Shown here: in pieces, positions 9,766 through 19,036 of the stretch | Layout of the letters: each line of letters opens with the position of its first letter | Numbering within the stretch: the first letter of the stretch is position 1 | NCBI GenBank assembly: GCA_023412275.1 | Contig: JAEYNY010000199.1 | Span: 1 to 64,000 of the forward strand | Reading direction: 5' to 3' | Length of the DNA: 64,000 nucleotides | DNA from: Bacillota bacterium | GTDB taxonomy: Bacteria; Bacillota; Clostridia; Acetivibrionales; DSM-1351 | Translations under genes and position numbers: made by a program | The notes under the pieces: generated by a model | Told to the model about the DNA's origin: nothing | What the model saw: the letters and a program-made list of their open reading frames with translations, nothing else | The model's database searches: none

Positions 9766-11154
9766 TCAAGTGTACAAGGATATTCTTTTCATTTCATCAC
9801 ATGCTATATTTTTCTTCTTATCTTCCAGATGTGTAGTCAGTACAACTTTACCTTTCCATAAATCCACAAGATGTTTAAGAGTTTCATAAGCGTAACCCAA
9901 TTCCAGTTCACGCCCGTCGAATTCGTGTTCAAGGAATAAAGTATTCTCCTTTGGGCTCCATTCGTTTACTCTTATTGTTGGAATACTCCCAATCCCCACT
10001 GTATTGCACAATGTGTCTCTTACTTTTTTCCAGCCCTCATCATCTGAAACCTCTGAAATCATGTAATCGTTTCCCGTGGCTATATATTCAAAGAGATTCA
10101 TTTCACCGCATAATTCCTGGGTCAGGTATCTTCTGATAAAAGATTGATCTCTCTCGGTTTCCCTTACCTCAAATATCTTATCTTTACCCTGTGTATTATA
10201 TAGGTTCTCAATGATTTTAAACCCAATGAAATATGGATTTATACTTGATTTTAGAGGCCTGATTACCTCATTGTGTTTTCTTAAGAATTCAAAATGCATA
10301 TTCTGAGGAAGTTCAAGCTTGTTTAATATGGTATAATGCCAGAAACTTGCCCAGCCCTCATTCATTATTTTTGTTTCAATCTGTGGTATAAAGTACCGGG
10401 CTTCTTCTCTTACAATAGAAAGTATATCCTTTTCCCAGTCCTGCAAACGACCATATTCTCCAATAAAGCTAAGTATGTCCTCCTGAGGCTCCTCCGGTAT
10501 TTTTATTTCTTGACTGTCTTCCTCAGTCTCATCCTTCATTTCATTTCTGGAGTATCTGTCAAGGTTTGGAAAATCCGTTTTATGTTCTGTCAGAGCGGAT
10601 CTTGACTCCTCTTTTTCCTTTTTATTATTACGGAAGTCAATTATCCTTTCCGTTTGAAGTTTTACGGCATGTGCTGCATTAAGTATCTTCTCGACTTTCG
10701 CATAACCAATGCTAGGGTCAGAGATATAATCACGTATCCGGTTAGCATGGTTTTTAAAGGTTTCTACTGCATACTCAGCCTTGGTTCCTTTATTAAAAAG
10801 CCTGTTATTTTTGAAAAAATCATTATGTGCATATACATGTGCTATTGTTAGTATCTGAACAAGAAGTGAATTATCTTTCATCAGGTAGGCAATACACGGG
10901 TTGGAGTTTATAACCATTTCATACGGAAGCCCTGTAAGATTGTATTTATGTAGTGTTTTAATCCTCTCGAAGGATTTTCCATAACTCCAGTGGGGATAGT
11001 GGGATGGCATTCCTACGTATGATTCATAGCCTATCATATCTTCATAGTTTATTATTTCAAATTCCTGATTATAGAAGTTCAGGCCACTATCCGCCGCTAT
11101 TTTTTCTATACGTTCGTTCCAGTATTCCAGCTCCTTTAAACTAAAATCCGCCAT
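9766..11154 (-). CDS. spoVR: SpoVR-family protein
   Basis: A 462-residue protein of the SpoVR family. It begins FSLKELEYWNERIEKIA and carries the conserved stretch around YPHWSYGKSFERI near residue 75, NSNPC near 104, HNDFF near 132 and MNEGWASFWHY near 280; a charged segment at about 190-225 separates the two halves. In Bacillus subtilis SpoVR is needed for normal spore cortex; the biochemical activity is unknown. It is the last gene of prkA-yhbH-spoVR, 37 bases after yhbH, in the order also seen for E. coli yeaG-yeaH (with ycgB as the SpoVR homologue). Confidence 0.93.
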   Translation of the reverse strand: MADFSLKELEYWNERIEKIAADSGLNFYNQEFEIINYEDMIGYESYVGMPSHYPHWSYGKSFERIKTLHKYNLTGLPYEMVINSNPCIAYLMKDNSLLVQILTIAHVYAHNDFFKNNRLFNKGTKAEYAVETFKNHANRIRDYISDPSIGYAKVEKILNAAHAVKLQTERIIDFRNNKKEKEESRSALTEHKTDFPNLDRYSRNEMKDETEEDSQEIKIPEEPQEDILSFIGEYGRLQDWEKDILSIVREEARYFIPQIETKIMNEGWASFWHYTILNKLELPQNMHFEFLRKHNEVIRPLKSSINPYFIGFKIIENLYNTQGKDKIFEVRETERDQSFIRRYLTQELCGEMNLFEYIATGNDYMISEVSDDEGWKKVRDTLCNTVGIGSIPTIRVNEWSPKENTLFLEHEFDGRELELGYAYETLKHLVDLWKGKVVLTTHLEDKKKNIACDEMKRISLYT

Positions 11155-11191
11155 CAGCTTTTTATTCCTCCTGATTCATATAATATTTAAT

Positions 11192-12388
11192 CTAATTCGA
11201 GACCGCCTTCTCGTCCCTGTCGCTTGCTTTATCAAGGAGCTTTTTAAGAGCCGGAAGGACATCCTCTTTTTTGTTGATATTAATAGCTGCAAAGTTCTTA
11301 CTTTTAATCTTTGTCTGAAATTCGTTTTTTATGGTACTGCCTACATTATAATAGCCGGGTACTATTTCTCCATAGCCGAACAGATTGCATACCTCACAAA
11401 GCTTGTTAGCACTATCTACAGCTCTTTTATTGTCTTCAGACCAGTTATCTCCATCACTACAGTGGAAAGCATAGATGTTCCAATTTGTAGGACTGTATCT
11501 TTCTGCAATAATTTCCAATGCTTTATCATACCCGCTGCTGATGTAGGTTCCACCGGATTCACCCCGGTGGAAAAACTCTCTTTCGTTTACTTCCTTTGCA
11601 ACTGTTGTGTGAGCTATAAAAACAACATCCACGTTGGCATATTTTAATCGTAAGAATTGATACAAAAGGAAATAAAAGCTTCTTGCCAGATATTTTTTTG
11701 TTTGATCCATTGAACCTGAAACATCCATAATGCATAGCACAACTGCATTATAATCCCTTTTGTTATCCTCTTTTATTCTGTAATACCTTAAATCTTCCTC
11801 TATAAATGGGAACCTTTCTTCCCTATCCCCTTTATCATATGTCGTTTCCTCTTCATCTTCAGATCTCTTGGAGGCTTGTTTGCGCTTTATTTTTTCAATT
11901 ACGGAGCGTTTTTTTGCAAGTCTCGGAGGAATACCTTTGTGCTGATAACCAAGTTTTCTGTAGCTTTTTTCCTCCAACTGGGATAGCTGCTTTTTATCAA
12001 TATCAGGAAGATTCATGTCATCGAAAAGGTATTTTATAACCTCCTCAATAGTTATCTCTGTTTCATAAACCTCTTCCCCCTCCTGGTTTCCGGCACCGCC
12101 CTTACCCTTTCCTTCCTGTGCCTCTCCCGCAAATTTATCGCCTCTTTTTTCATTACCGTCACCTGCACCTACTCCGGGTTTGGATTTGCCATATATAAAC
12201 TGGAATTCCTTTATTCCTTTTATGGGAATCTTGATCTTCTTATCCTTGCTTTTGCCTATTATGCTCTCTTCTGCAATAATACTACCCAGATTCTTCTTTA
12301 TGGATTCCTCAACAAGCTCCCTATGTCTCCTTCTATCTTCGGCTGACCTGTCTTTGCCGATGTTACTGCAGTCTCTGAAAATAGCCAT
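11192..12388 (-). CDS. yhbH: YhbH/YeaH-family sporulation protein (von Willebrand A-like fold)
   Basis: A 398-residue protein of the YeaH/YhbH family (DUF444). A basic, Lys/Glu-rich N-terminal half contains a Gly/Lys-rich stretch at about residues 75-105. A von Willebrand factor A-like domain follows with the metal-site motif DVSGSMD near residue 230. The ATG at 12388 is chosen because GGAGGG lies 6 bases upstream; the earlier in-frame start at 12415 falls inside the end of prkA and lacks a ribosome site. It sits 14 bases after prkA and is cotranscribed with the kinase. In this conserved set it is taken to be a partner or substrate of the PrkA kinase, which is inference from conservation. Confidence 0.92.
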   Translation of the reverse strand: MAIFRDCSNIGKDRSAEDRRRHRELVEESIKKNLGSIIAEESIIGKSKDKKIKIPIKGIKEFQFIYGKSKPGVGAGDGNEKRGDKFAGEAQEGKGKGGAGNQEGEEVYETEITIEEVIKYLFDDMNLPDIDKKQLSQLEEKSYRKLGYQHKGIPPRLAKKRSVIEKIKRKQASKRSEDEEETTYDKGDREERFPFIEEDLRYYRIKEDNKRDYNAVVLCIMDVSGSMDQTKKYLARSFYFLLYQFLRLKYANVDVVFIAHTTVAKEVNEREFFHRGESGGTYISSGYDKALEIIAERYSPTNWNIYAFHCSDGDNWSEDNKRAVDSANKLCEVCNLFGYGEIVPGYYNVGSTIKNEFQTKIKSKNFAAININKKEDVLPALKKLLDKASDRDEKAVSN

Positions 12389-12402
12389 ACTTGACCCTCC
12401 AA

Positions 12403-14337
12403 TTAATCCTTCCACAGATTGTTTGCAGCATATTTCAATATGACGTTGCAGCAGTGGTCACAGTAGCCGTTCTTCTTCATTTCTTCTACCATTGTGTTGT
12501 ATTTCTGTGTCTGTTCCTTATCCCTTACTTTTGCTTGTGTTATAATTCTGCTTAAATCTCTTACGGATGCAGTCAGCTTTTTCTCTATTGCATCCTTCAA
12601 AGGCTCATAACTTGTATAATCCAGGCTTCCCCCATTTCTAATAACAAAGAACATATATGCTGTTACATCGGATCTGAACCCCTTTACCGCAGTATCCGAG
12701 ATACCTATTTGTTCTTCAATAGAACGCATAAATTTTTCATCGGGCTCCAGTTCCTCACCAGTGTTCTTATCTTTTATCTTGGTCTTGTTGACAAAGGCCT
12801 CAGCGTGATCAAGGTAATTGTTGAAAAGACTCTCAGCCTGTTCTCTGTAACCATGGATAAACGCCTTTGTAACTTCTTTTTCAAGAATTTTATTGTATTC
12901 CTTCTTTACAGAATCATATATAAGCCTTAAATAACGTTCTTTTTCGTCATCTCCAATTCCAAGTTCCTTTACTGATTTTATCAAAGCTTCCATAACCGCA
13001 ATTGGATTTATACAATCATTCTCCGATTCGGACAAAGCAGTATCAAGAGCTTTCATTATAAATCTTGTTGAAATACCCGTCATGCCCTCTCTGGGTGCTT
13101 CCTCACGAAGCTCAAATATATCTATTTTACGAGTCATTCCCTTTTCCAGAATTTCCTCTCCGTTATAGATTTTAAGCTTGGTAAGGGGGTCTACCTTATT
13201 GGATGGGCTTAATCTGGTCAGTATTGCAAACATAGACGCAATTTCTATGGTATGAGGTGCTATGTGCGCCTTGAATTTGCTCTTTGATAGCATTTTTTTA
13301 TATATTTTTATTTCCTCGTTTAGTTCAAGGCAGTAGGGTACCTCGATTCTTACAATTCTGTCAAGAATTGCCTCGTTTGTATGATCTGACTTGAATTTGT
13401 TCCATTCTGCTTCATTGGAATGAGCCAATATTACTCCATCGAAGTATATCATTGCACCCTTTCCCGGCGATGGAATAGATTTTTCCTGAGTTGCTGTTAT
13501 CATGGTGTGAAGGTATTCCGTTTCATTTTTGAATACTTCTATAAACTCCACAATACCTCTGTTTCCAGCATTAAAAGCACCATTTAAAGATAGTACCCTT
13601 GGGTCGTCCTCTGAATAAAGGTCTATTTTTGATATATCAACGCTTCCAGTTAATATTGAGGTATCCTGGTTGTTAGGGTCTACCGGTGGCACTACGCCTA
13701 CGCCCTTTCTTGACCTTATGGAAAAGCCTGTTGATTCAACCGGAAACTTTTCATATTCCCCGTTATACTCATTCTTTAAACGATACCTGCAAACAGGACA
13801 CAAATCCCCTTCAATTTTTACATTTAATTTTTCCTCAAAATCTTTTCGAAGATGTTTTGGAATTAAATGTAGTGGTTCTTCTCTCATTGGGCAGTCCTTT
13901 AGCGAATATATTGGAGGAGCAGCTTCCAAGGCCTTTTTCAGCGCTTCCATTAGTGATGATTTACCTGCTCCAACCGGACCCACAAGATACAAAACTTGTC
14001 TGGCCTCTTCTCCTGCCATGGCAGCAGAGTGGAAATACCTTACAATTTTCATTATTGTTTTATCAATTCCAAAAAAATCGTCTTCAAAGAATGTGTATTT
14101 TTTAATTATATCGTTTCCGTAAATTCTTCTTAGCCTTGGATTTTCCTCGGTTTTTACAGCTTCAACTCCCTTGCAGCTGATAAGCTCATACAATCTTTGA
14201 TGAGACAGCATGGCAATCTCCGGATTGGATTTAACTATTTGCAAATAATCCAGGAATGTTCCATCAAATTGTTTGCGTATATGTTCCTCTCTGTCTCTCT
14301 TAATCAGTTCCCTAAAATCAAATTCCGGTTTGGTCAT
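12403..14337 (-). CDS. prkA: PrkA-family AAA+ serine protein kinase
   Basis: A 644-residue PrkA protein. The N-terminal AAA+ module carries a Walker A motif GPVGAGKSS at residues 120-128, and the C-terminal region after about 400 is the PrkA-specific part. A cysteine pair CPVCRYRL near residue 180 and CDHCC near the C-terminus are visible. PrkA proteins are expressed in stationary phase and sporulation and have been described both as a serine kinase and as an AAA+ protease-like factor; which holds here is not decided by sequence. First gene of a three-gene operon; the ATG follows GGGAGGGG. Confidence 0.94.
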   Translation of the reverse strand: MTKPEFDFRELIKRDREEHIRKQFDGTFLDYLQIVKSNPEIAMLSHQRLYELISCKGVEAVKTEENPRLRRIYGNDIIKKYTFFEDDFFGIDKTIMKIVRYFHSAAMAGEEARQVLYLVGPVGAGKSSLMEALKKALEAAPPIYSLKDCPMREEPLHLIPKHLRKDFEEKLNVKIEGDLCPVCRYRLKNEYNGEYEKFPVESTGFSIRSRKGVGVVPPVDPNNQDTSILTGSVDISKIDLYSEDDPRVLSLNGAFNAGNRGIVEFIEVFKNETEYLHTMITATQEKSIPSPGKGAMIYFDGVILAHSNEAEWNKFKSDHTNEAILDRIVRIEVPYCLELNEEIKIYKKMLSKSKFKAHIAPHTIEIASMFAILTRLSPSNKVDPLTKLKIYNGEEILEKGMTRKIDIFELREEAPREGMTGISTRFIMKALDTALSESENDCINPIAVMEALIKSVKELGIGDDEKERYLRLIYDSVKKEYNKILEKEVTKAFIHGYREQAESLFNNYLDHAEAFVNKTKIKDKNTGEELEPDEKFMRSIEEQIGISDTAVKGFRSDVTAYMFFVIRNGGSLDYTSYEPLKDAIEKKLTASVRDLSRIITQAKVRDKEQTQKYNTMVEEMKKNGYCDHCCNVILKYAANNLWKD

Positions 14338-14474
14338 TTAAGCCCCTCCCTTTTATGCCGTGGTGGTTTTTAGTAATTTTATAAAACATTTCTCATTTTA
14401 AAATATATGTGGTCATTTTAAAAATATTATTAAATACACACTTTTCTGTTTGTCAGTTATAAAAGAAAAAAAAG

Positions 14475-14510
14475 GAACCCCGAATGTCGGTTTCCTCAAC
14501 ATCGGGGTTC
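14475..14510 (-). terminator. Rho-independent terminator of the radical SAM gene
   Basis: GAACCCCGA (14475-14483) pairs with TCGGGGTTC (14502-14510), extended by TGT/ACA, followed on the minus strand by a run of eight T. It lies 18 bases past the stop codon at 14528. Confidence 0.85.
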
Positions 14511-14527
14511 TCAAACTTATTTGATAT

Positions 14528-16255
14528 TTATATTTTTACTGAAACAATCCGGTACTTCCCTGAAACTTCATCTTTTGATGAATAGTCCAACAAAAGCACT
14601 TCATCAGATGAAAATAATAAATTTAACTTAACAAAGAATACTCTTTTTAAAATATTTTTCGCCTGTGTACCTTTGTATTGAGAAAGATATATATCAATAA
14701 ACTCTTCATTTCTAAGCATAGAATGAATATCACCGGGAGGCAGAGAATCATCTTCACTTTTTATGCAATCCGGAATTGCACCTGAACTGTCTGTGCTGAG
14801 AAAATCAAGTATCATGTATTGCCTGAACTTTTCAAAGTCTGTACTATCTTTGCAAATCTCTCTATAGAAACTGTACAGAATCTTTATGTTTTCCCTATAA
14901 GATACGGGTCTGTCCAGATATCCGTTTTCCCTGCAGTAATGGGCCAACTTTTCATACATAATAAACGAATCCAAAGTAAAACAATCCGCTTCAATAAAGT
15001 TCAATGAATTGCCAAACCTTCCGGTATTGTAATATCTCTCAAAAGTCTCCTCTATGTCTTTTAAAATAAGGATTTCGTCATGTGAAATATACTGATTTTT
15101 CAAAATCTCATATGGTGCATAGTCCCTGAAATAGAAACCGTGTTTTTGGGATTCTGCCCGTATTTTTGATCCCTTCAGCATTTTCAAAAAGCCAAGTTGA
15201 AGCTGTTGAGGTTTCAGGCTATAGACATAGTTAAAAGATTTTTTAAAACTTTCAAAATCTTCAAAAGGCAAACCTGCAATCAGGTCAAGATGCACATGAA
15301 TATTTCCTTTGCTTAGTATTTTTTTTACATTCCCGGTTAACACGTCTATATCCGTAACTCTGTCAATTTCCTTCAAGGTTTGAGTATTTATAGTCTGAAT
15401 TCCTATTTCAAGCTGTATCCTGCCTTTCGGGGCTTTGCTGAGTATATCCAGCATCTCACTGTCAAATAAGTCTGCGGCAGCCTCAAAATGGAAAACTGTT
15501 TCACAATTTAAGGATATTAATAATCTTAATATTTCTTTTGCCCTTTCCCTATGGCAGTTAAATGTCCTGTCAACAAACTTTATTAGTCTTGGTTTATACT
15601 CAAGTATCCTACAAATATCACTTTTTACACGTTCCATACTAAAGAATCTTATCCCGTTGAAAGTGGATGAAATGCAATAGGAACATGAAAACGGGCAGCC
15701 TCTGGAGGATTCGTAATAAACAATTCTATTCAATGTAGTTTTCATTAATTCGTAATTATACGGTGAAGGAATTTTATCAAGCTCTTTAACCAGGTTAAAG
15801 CCTTTATTGCACATTACAGAGCCGCTGCTTCTGTAAGCTATTCCCTGTAATGTTTTATACTGCTCGGTACCGGTATACAAGTCATTTACCAAAACCGGTA
15901 ATACGTCCTCTCCCTCGCCGGATATTATAAAATCTATGTCCTCATTCGCCAACATGATATGCTCAGAATCATAAGAAACCTCAGGCCCCCCCAGAATTAT
16001 ACGACATTCCGGCAACAGCTTTTTAAGCTCTTTTGATATTGAAAGAACAAGCCCAATATTCCATATATAACATGAAAATGCTATAATGCCGGGCTTCTCC
16101 CTGTAAATTTCCGAAAGAACATTATCCTGTAAATCATTTATAGTAAATTCCCGGACAGTTATATTGTCAATTCCATGTATGCTTGCTTTGAGATACCATA
16201 TTGCAAGACAGGTGTGAATATATTTTGAATTTATACCTACCAGCAGTGTTTTCAT
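14528..16255 (-). CDS. B12-binding-domain radical SAM protein (DUF4080 type)
   Basis: A 575-residue protein with an N-terminal cobalamin-binding-like domain (about residues 1-140, with ILGGPEVS near 90) and a radical SAM core. The cluster cysteines are C187, C191 and C194 in RGCPFSCSYC, and a DUF4080-type C-terminal domain follows. Related enzymes use S-adenosylmethionine and a [4Fe-4S] cluster for radical methylations or rearrangements; the substrate is unknown. The ATG at 16255 follows GAGGG at 7 bases; the TTG one codon earlier is less likely. It is monocistronic with its own terminator, and the neighbours give no clue to a pathway. Confidence 0.88.
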   Translation of the reverse strand: MKTLLVGINSKYIHTCLAIWYLKASIHGIDNITVREFTINDLQDNVLSEIYREKPGIIAFSCYIWNIGLVLSISKELKKLLPECRIILGGPEVSYDSEHIMLANEDIDFIISGEGEDVLPVLVNDLYTGTEQYKTLQGIAYRSSGSVMCNKGFNLVKELDKIPSPYNYELMKTTLNRIVYYESSRGCPFSCSYCISSTFNGIRFFSMERVKSDICRILEYKPRLIKFVDRTFNCHRERAKEILRLLISLNCETVFHFEAAADLFDSEMLDILSKAPKGRIQLEIGIQTINTQTLKEIDRVTDIDVLTGNVKKILSKGNIHVHLDLIAGLPFEDFESFKKSFNYVYSLKPQQLQLGFLKMLKGSKIRAESQKHGFYFRDYAPYEILKNQYISHDEILILKDIEETFERYYNTGRFGNSLNFIEADCFTLDSFIMYEKLAHYCRENGYLDRPVSYRENIKILYSFYREICKDSTDFEKFRQYMILDFLSTDSSGAIPDCIKSEDDSLPPGDIHSMLRNEEFIDIYLSQYKGTQAKNILKRVFFVKLNLLFSSDEVLLLDYSSKDEVSGKYRIVSVKI

Positions 16256-16309
16256 CAAAATTCCCTCTTCGTACGTAAAAGTAAAAAATACTATACTATT
16301 ATCCCATCT

Positions 16310-17524
16310 TTAATGTTGATGTACAAGTCTTGCCCATGTTTTAAATATCCGGTCAAAATAGTAATAGAAGTCCTTTCTTCTAATATCGTTAGTAGCTTTT
16401 ACTTCAGCTGATGCCAACACTTTACCGTCCAGTACGTAATTAACGGTACCTATCTTGCTTCCCTTATGTATTGGTGCTTCCAGTGTTTTGGGAATATCAT
16501 ATTCAACCTTAATCCTGTCAGCTTCGTCCTTCTTCAAAGGAATTGAAATATCTTTATCCGAACATATTCCAACTGCATTGTTTAGGCCTTTATGTATACC
16601 GATTTCTGATATCTGCTGGCCCTGCTTCAAATAATCATATGTTTTGTAGTTACCAAATGCATAATCCAGCAATATCTTGCTACTCTGAGCCCTGACAGAC
16701 CTTGTGGAGCAATTTAACACCACTGATATAATTCTCCACCCGTTATGTGTGGCGGAGGTTACAAGGCATCTTCCTGCCTGACCTGTATATCCAGTTTTTA
16801 CTCCGTCTGCTCCCGGATATAAGCTTAGCATCTCGTTTGTATTATTAATAGGATTTCCTTCAAAGGTGGAGGATTTTGTGCTCACTATTTTGCAAAACTT
16901 CTCATTCTTTAAAGCATATTGGGTAATTAAAGCAAGATCGTAAGGAGTTGAGTAATGCTGGGGATCATCCAATCCATGAGGTGTTACAAAGTTGGTATTG
17001 GTCGCTCCTATTTCAGCGGCTTTTCTATTCATCATTTCAGCAAATGCTTCAACAGAACCTCCCACATGCTCTGCTATTGCAATAGCCGCATCGTTCCCCG
17101 ATCTGAGCATCATTGCATTAAGAAGGTTCCCCAGTTTGTATGTTTTTCCCTCTTTAAGATTTACTCTTGACCCTCCGATAGATGCTGCCTTTTTGCTGAC
17201 AACAACATCCTCATCATCACTTCCATTTTCAATTGCGACTATTGCAGTCATTATTTTCGTTGTACTTGCAATAGAATTTCTTTTGAATGCATTTTTCTCA
17301 TATAAAATTCTTCCGCTTTGTGCATCCATTACAATTGCAGCACCCGCAGAAACTCTTGGCAACTGATTTCCGGCAACCTCCCAGCTCTCATTTTTAAGTA
17401 TGTCTTTTGAGATGGGTCCATCATCATTTGTATCATCTGCTTTTACCATATTACTACATATCAGGTTTGATAAAATAATTATAACTGTTAAAACTATTTT
17501 AGCAGTTTTTTTCAAAAGCCTCAC
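16310..17524 (-). CDS. D-alanyl-D-alanine carboxypeptidase (penicillin-binding, peptidase S11)
   Basis: A 404-residue low-molecular-weight penicillin-binding protein. An N-terminal hydrophobic signal segment spans about residues 6-28. The active-site motifs are complete: STTK at 87-90, SGN at 142-144 and KTG at 243-245. A PBP5-type C-terminal beta domain follows. It removes the terminal D-alanine from peptidoglycan stem peptides outside the membrane. DacF-like and DacB-like paralogues exist in spore formers, and sequence alone does not say whether this one is vegetative or sporulation-specific. The start is uncertain: GTG at 17524 is nearly abutted by GGGG, while TTG at 17515 has that GGGG 11 bases upstream. 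Confidence 0.93.
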   Translation of the reverse strand: MRLLKKTAKIVLTVIIILSNLICSNMVKADDTNDDGPISKDILKNESWEVAGNQLPRVSAGAAIVMDAQSGRILYEKNAFKRNSIASTTKIMTAIVAIENGSDDEDVVVSKKAASIGGSRVNLKEGKTYKLGNLLNAMMLRSGNDAAIAIAEHVGGSVEAFAEMMNRKAAEIGATNTNFVTPHGLDDPQHYSTPYDLALITQYALKNEKFCKIVSTKSSTFEGNPINNTNEMLSLYPGADGVKTGYTGQAGRCLVTSATHNGWRIISVVLNCSTRSVRAQSSKILLDYAFGNYKTYDYLKQGQQISEIGIHKGLNNAVGICSDKDISIPLKKDEADRIKVEYDIPKTLEAPIHKGSKIGTVNYVLDGKVLASAEVKATNDIRRKDFYYYFDRIFKTWARLVHQH

Positions 17525-17681
17525 ATCCCCGGAATTTTATTAAGCGGACAAATATTAAGCGTTATAAATATATGAAAAGTGTAATGCGATTATAACGTTT
17601 GGATATATTAATTATATGAAAATAAATCAAACTTTTATTTTTTATTAACGTACAATAAAAAGAGTTGAAAATACCTATCAA

Positions 17682-17710
17682 TTTACTAAAAGATTGTAAT
17701 ATTATATAAT
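17682..17710 (+). promoter_or_regulatory. Candidate promoter of the glycosyltransferase gene
   Basis: TTTACT (17682-17687), 17 bases and a perfect TATAAT (17705-17710), 47 bases upstream of the ATG. The 233-base region divergent from the carboxypeptidase holds no other clear element. Confidence 0.5.
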
Positions 17711-17757
17711 TAGTTTGGTAAATGATACATAATCTTTATTGGAGGCAATGAAAAAGC

Positions 17758-18948
17758 ATGAAAAATGTTGTAATAATATCTTCTGATTATACGGGACACG
17801 GTCATAAAAGTATCAGCGAAGCTTTACAGGAGCAATTTTGCATGCATGAAGATGTCTGCTTAAATATAATAGATGGATTCGAACTTGGCGGCAATATGTG
17901 GATAAAGGTAGGTAAGTCCTATGGTATGGTAACCAGAAATGCAAAAGAAATATGGAAGCTTGCATGGAAGATTTCCAAACGAAATCCGACCTTTATTCAT
18001 GAGTTTACAGAGCTAACAATTAGGGAGAATTTTATAAAGTTATTAAGGAAACTAAAACCTGATTTGATTTTAAGTGTACATCCTGTTTTTAATACACCTA
18101 TTATAAACATACTTAAAGAGTATAAAATCAATATACCTTTTGCCACCTTTGTAGCGGATTTGGTAAGTATATCACCCATGTGGGCCGATTCAAGGGCCGA
18201 TTGCATAATATGTCCTACTGAAGAAGCAAAGCAAAGATGTATGGGTTTCGGTGTTCCTGCACACAAATTAGAGGTCATAGGTTTCCCTGTCAGGTCCAGA
18301 TTCACACAGCATATTTCTGATAATATTGAACATAATGACTATACTTTGGACAGACCATTGGAGTGTCTTATTATGAGCGGTGGAGAAGGTTCCGGTGATA
18401 TGAATAATGTTGCCCGAATTCTTCTGGATAATTTCAACTGTAATGTACGCATTATTGCAGGCCGAAATGAATCCATGAAGGAAAAACTGGAAAAGACTCT
18501 TTCTCAGCAATTTCCTGGAAGAGTTGAAGTACAAGGCTACGTAACCAATATTCAGGATTTTATGTTGAAATCAGATATCGCGTTTACCAGAGGCAGTCCG
18601 AATGTTATGATGGAAGCGGTTGCTTGCAATGTGCCACTTATAATAACAGGTGCTTTACCGGGACAGGAACAGGAAAATCCTGATTTTGCAGTTAATAATA
18701 AACTTGGTATATACTGTGACGATTTATCATCTTTGGCTGCTGTGGTATCCGGTTTACTGGCTGATAATGCCAAGGAACTTAATGAAATAAAGCAAGCTCA
18801 AAGGATTTATTTTGACCATGCTTCGGCAGAAAAGATTGTCAACCATGTTCTAGGACTTATTAAAAATGATGTTTTTATATATCCATCTGAACTGAGACGC
18901 AGGAAGAAATTCCTTACATTAAGGCTTCAATCACGAAAAAGTTCCTGA
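17758..18948 (+). CDS. Glycosyltransferase of the MGDG synthase / diacylglycerol glucosyltransferase type
   Basis: A 396-residue GT-B glycosyltransferase. The N-terminal domain begins VVIISSDYTGHGHKSISEAL, where GHGHKS is the acceptor-side signature of the monogalactosyldiacylglycerol synthase family. The C-terminal nucleotide-sugar domain has GGEGSGD near residue 205 and the donor-binding stretch SDIAFTRGSPNVMMEA near 275. It is cytoplasmic and probably membrane-associated. Relatives transfer glucose or galactose to diacylglycerol, or act on other acceptors. MurG shares the fold but is encoded separately in this window. The ATG at 17758 has GGAGG 12 bases upstream, a long spacing; a nearer ATG at 17748 is out of frame and soon stops. 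Confidence 0.85.
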   Translation: MKNVVIISSDYTGHGHKSISEALQEQFCMHEDVCLNIIDGFELGGNMWIKVGKSYGMVTRNAKEIWKLAWKISKRNPTFIHEFTELTIRENFIKLLRKLKPDLILSVHPVFNTPIINILKEYKINIPFATFVADLVSISPMWADSRADCIICPTEEAKQRCMGFGVPAHKLEVIGFPVRSRFTQHISDNIEHNDYTLDRPLECLIMSGGEGSGDMNNVARILLDNFNCNVRIIAGRNESMKEKLEKTLSQQFPGRVEVQGYVTNIQDFMLKSDIAFTRGSPNVMMEAVACNVPLIITGALPGQEQENPDFAVNNKLGIYCDDLSSLAAVVSGLLADNAKELNEIKQAQRIYFDHASAEKIVNHVLGLIKNDVFIYPSELRRRKKFLTLRLQSRKSS

Positions 18949-18972
18949 TTATATAACGATTTTAGTTAAAAC

Positions 18973-19019
18973 AAAAAAGCTTGTTCAGATTGAATTTATC
19001 AATCTGAACAAGCTTTTTT
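18973..19019. terminator. Bidirectional terminator with a 21-bp perfect stem
   Basis: The left arm at 18973-18993 (starting AAAAAAGCTTG) pairs perfectly with the right arm at 18999-19019 (ending CAAGCTTTTTT), with a 5-base loop. It has T runs on both strands and serves the glycosyltransferase and the converging uracil permease gene. Confidence 0.92.
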
Positions 19020-19036
19020 ATATTAGGCTTTTTATA

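Noticed and set aside
13670..14122. A 150-residue open frame opposite prkA
   Set aside because: It lies fully antisense to a well-conserved coding region and has neither a ribosome site nor family features.
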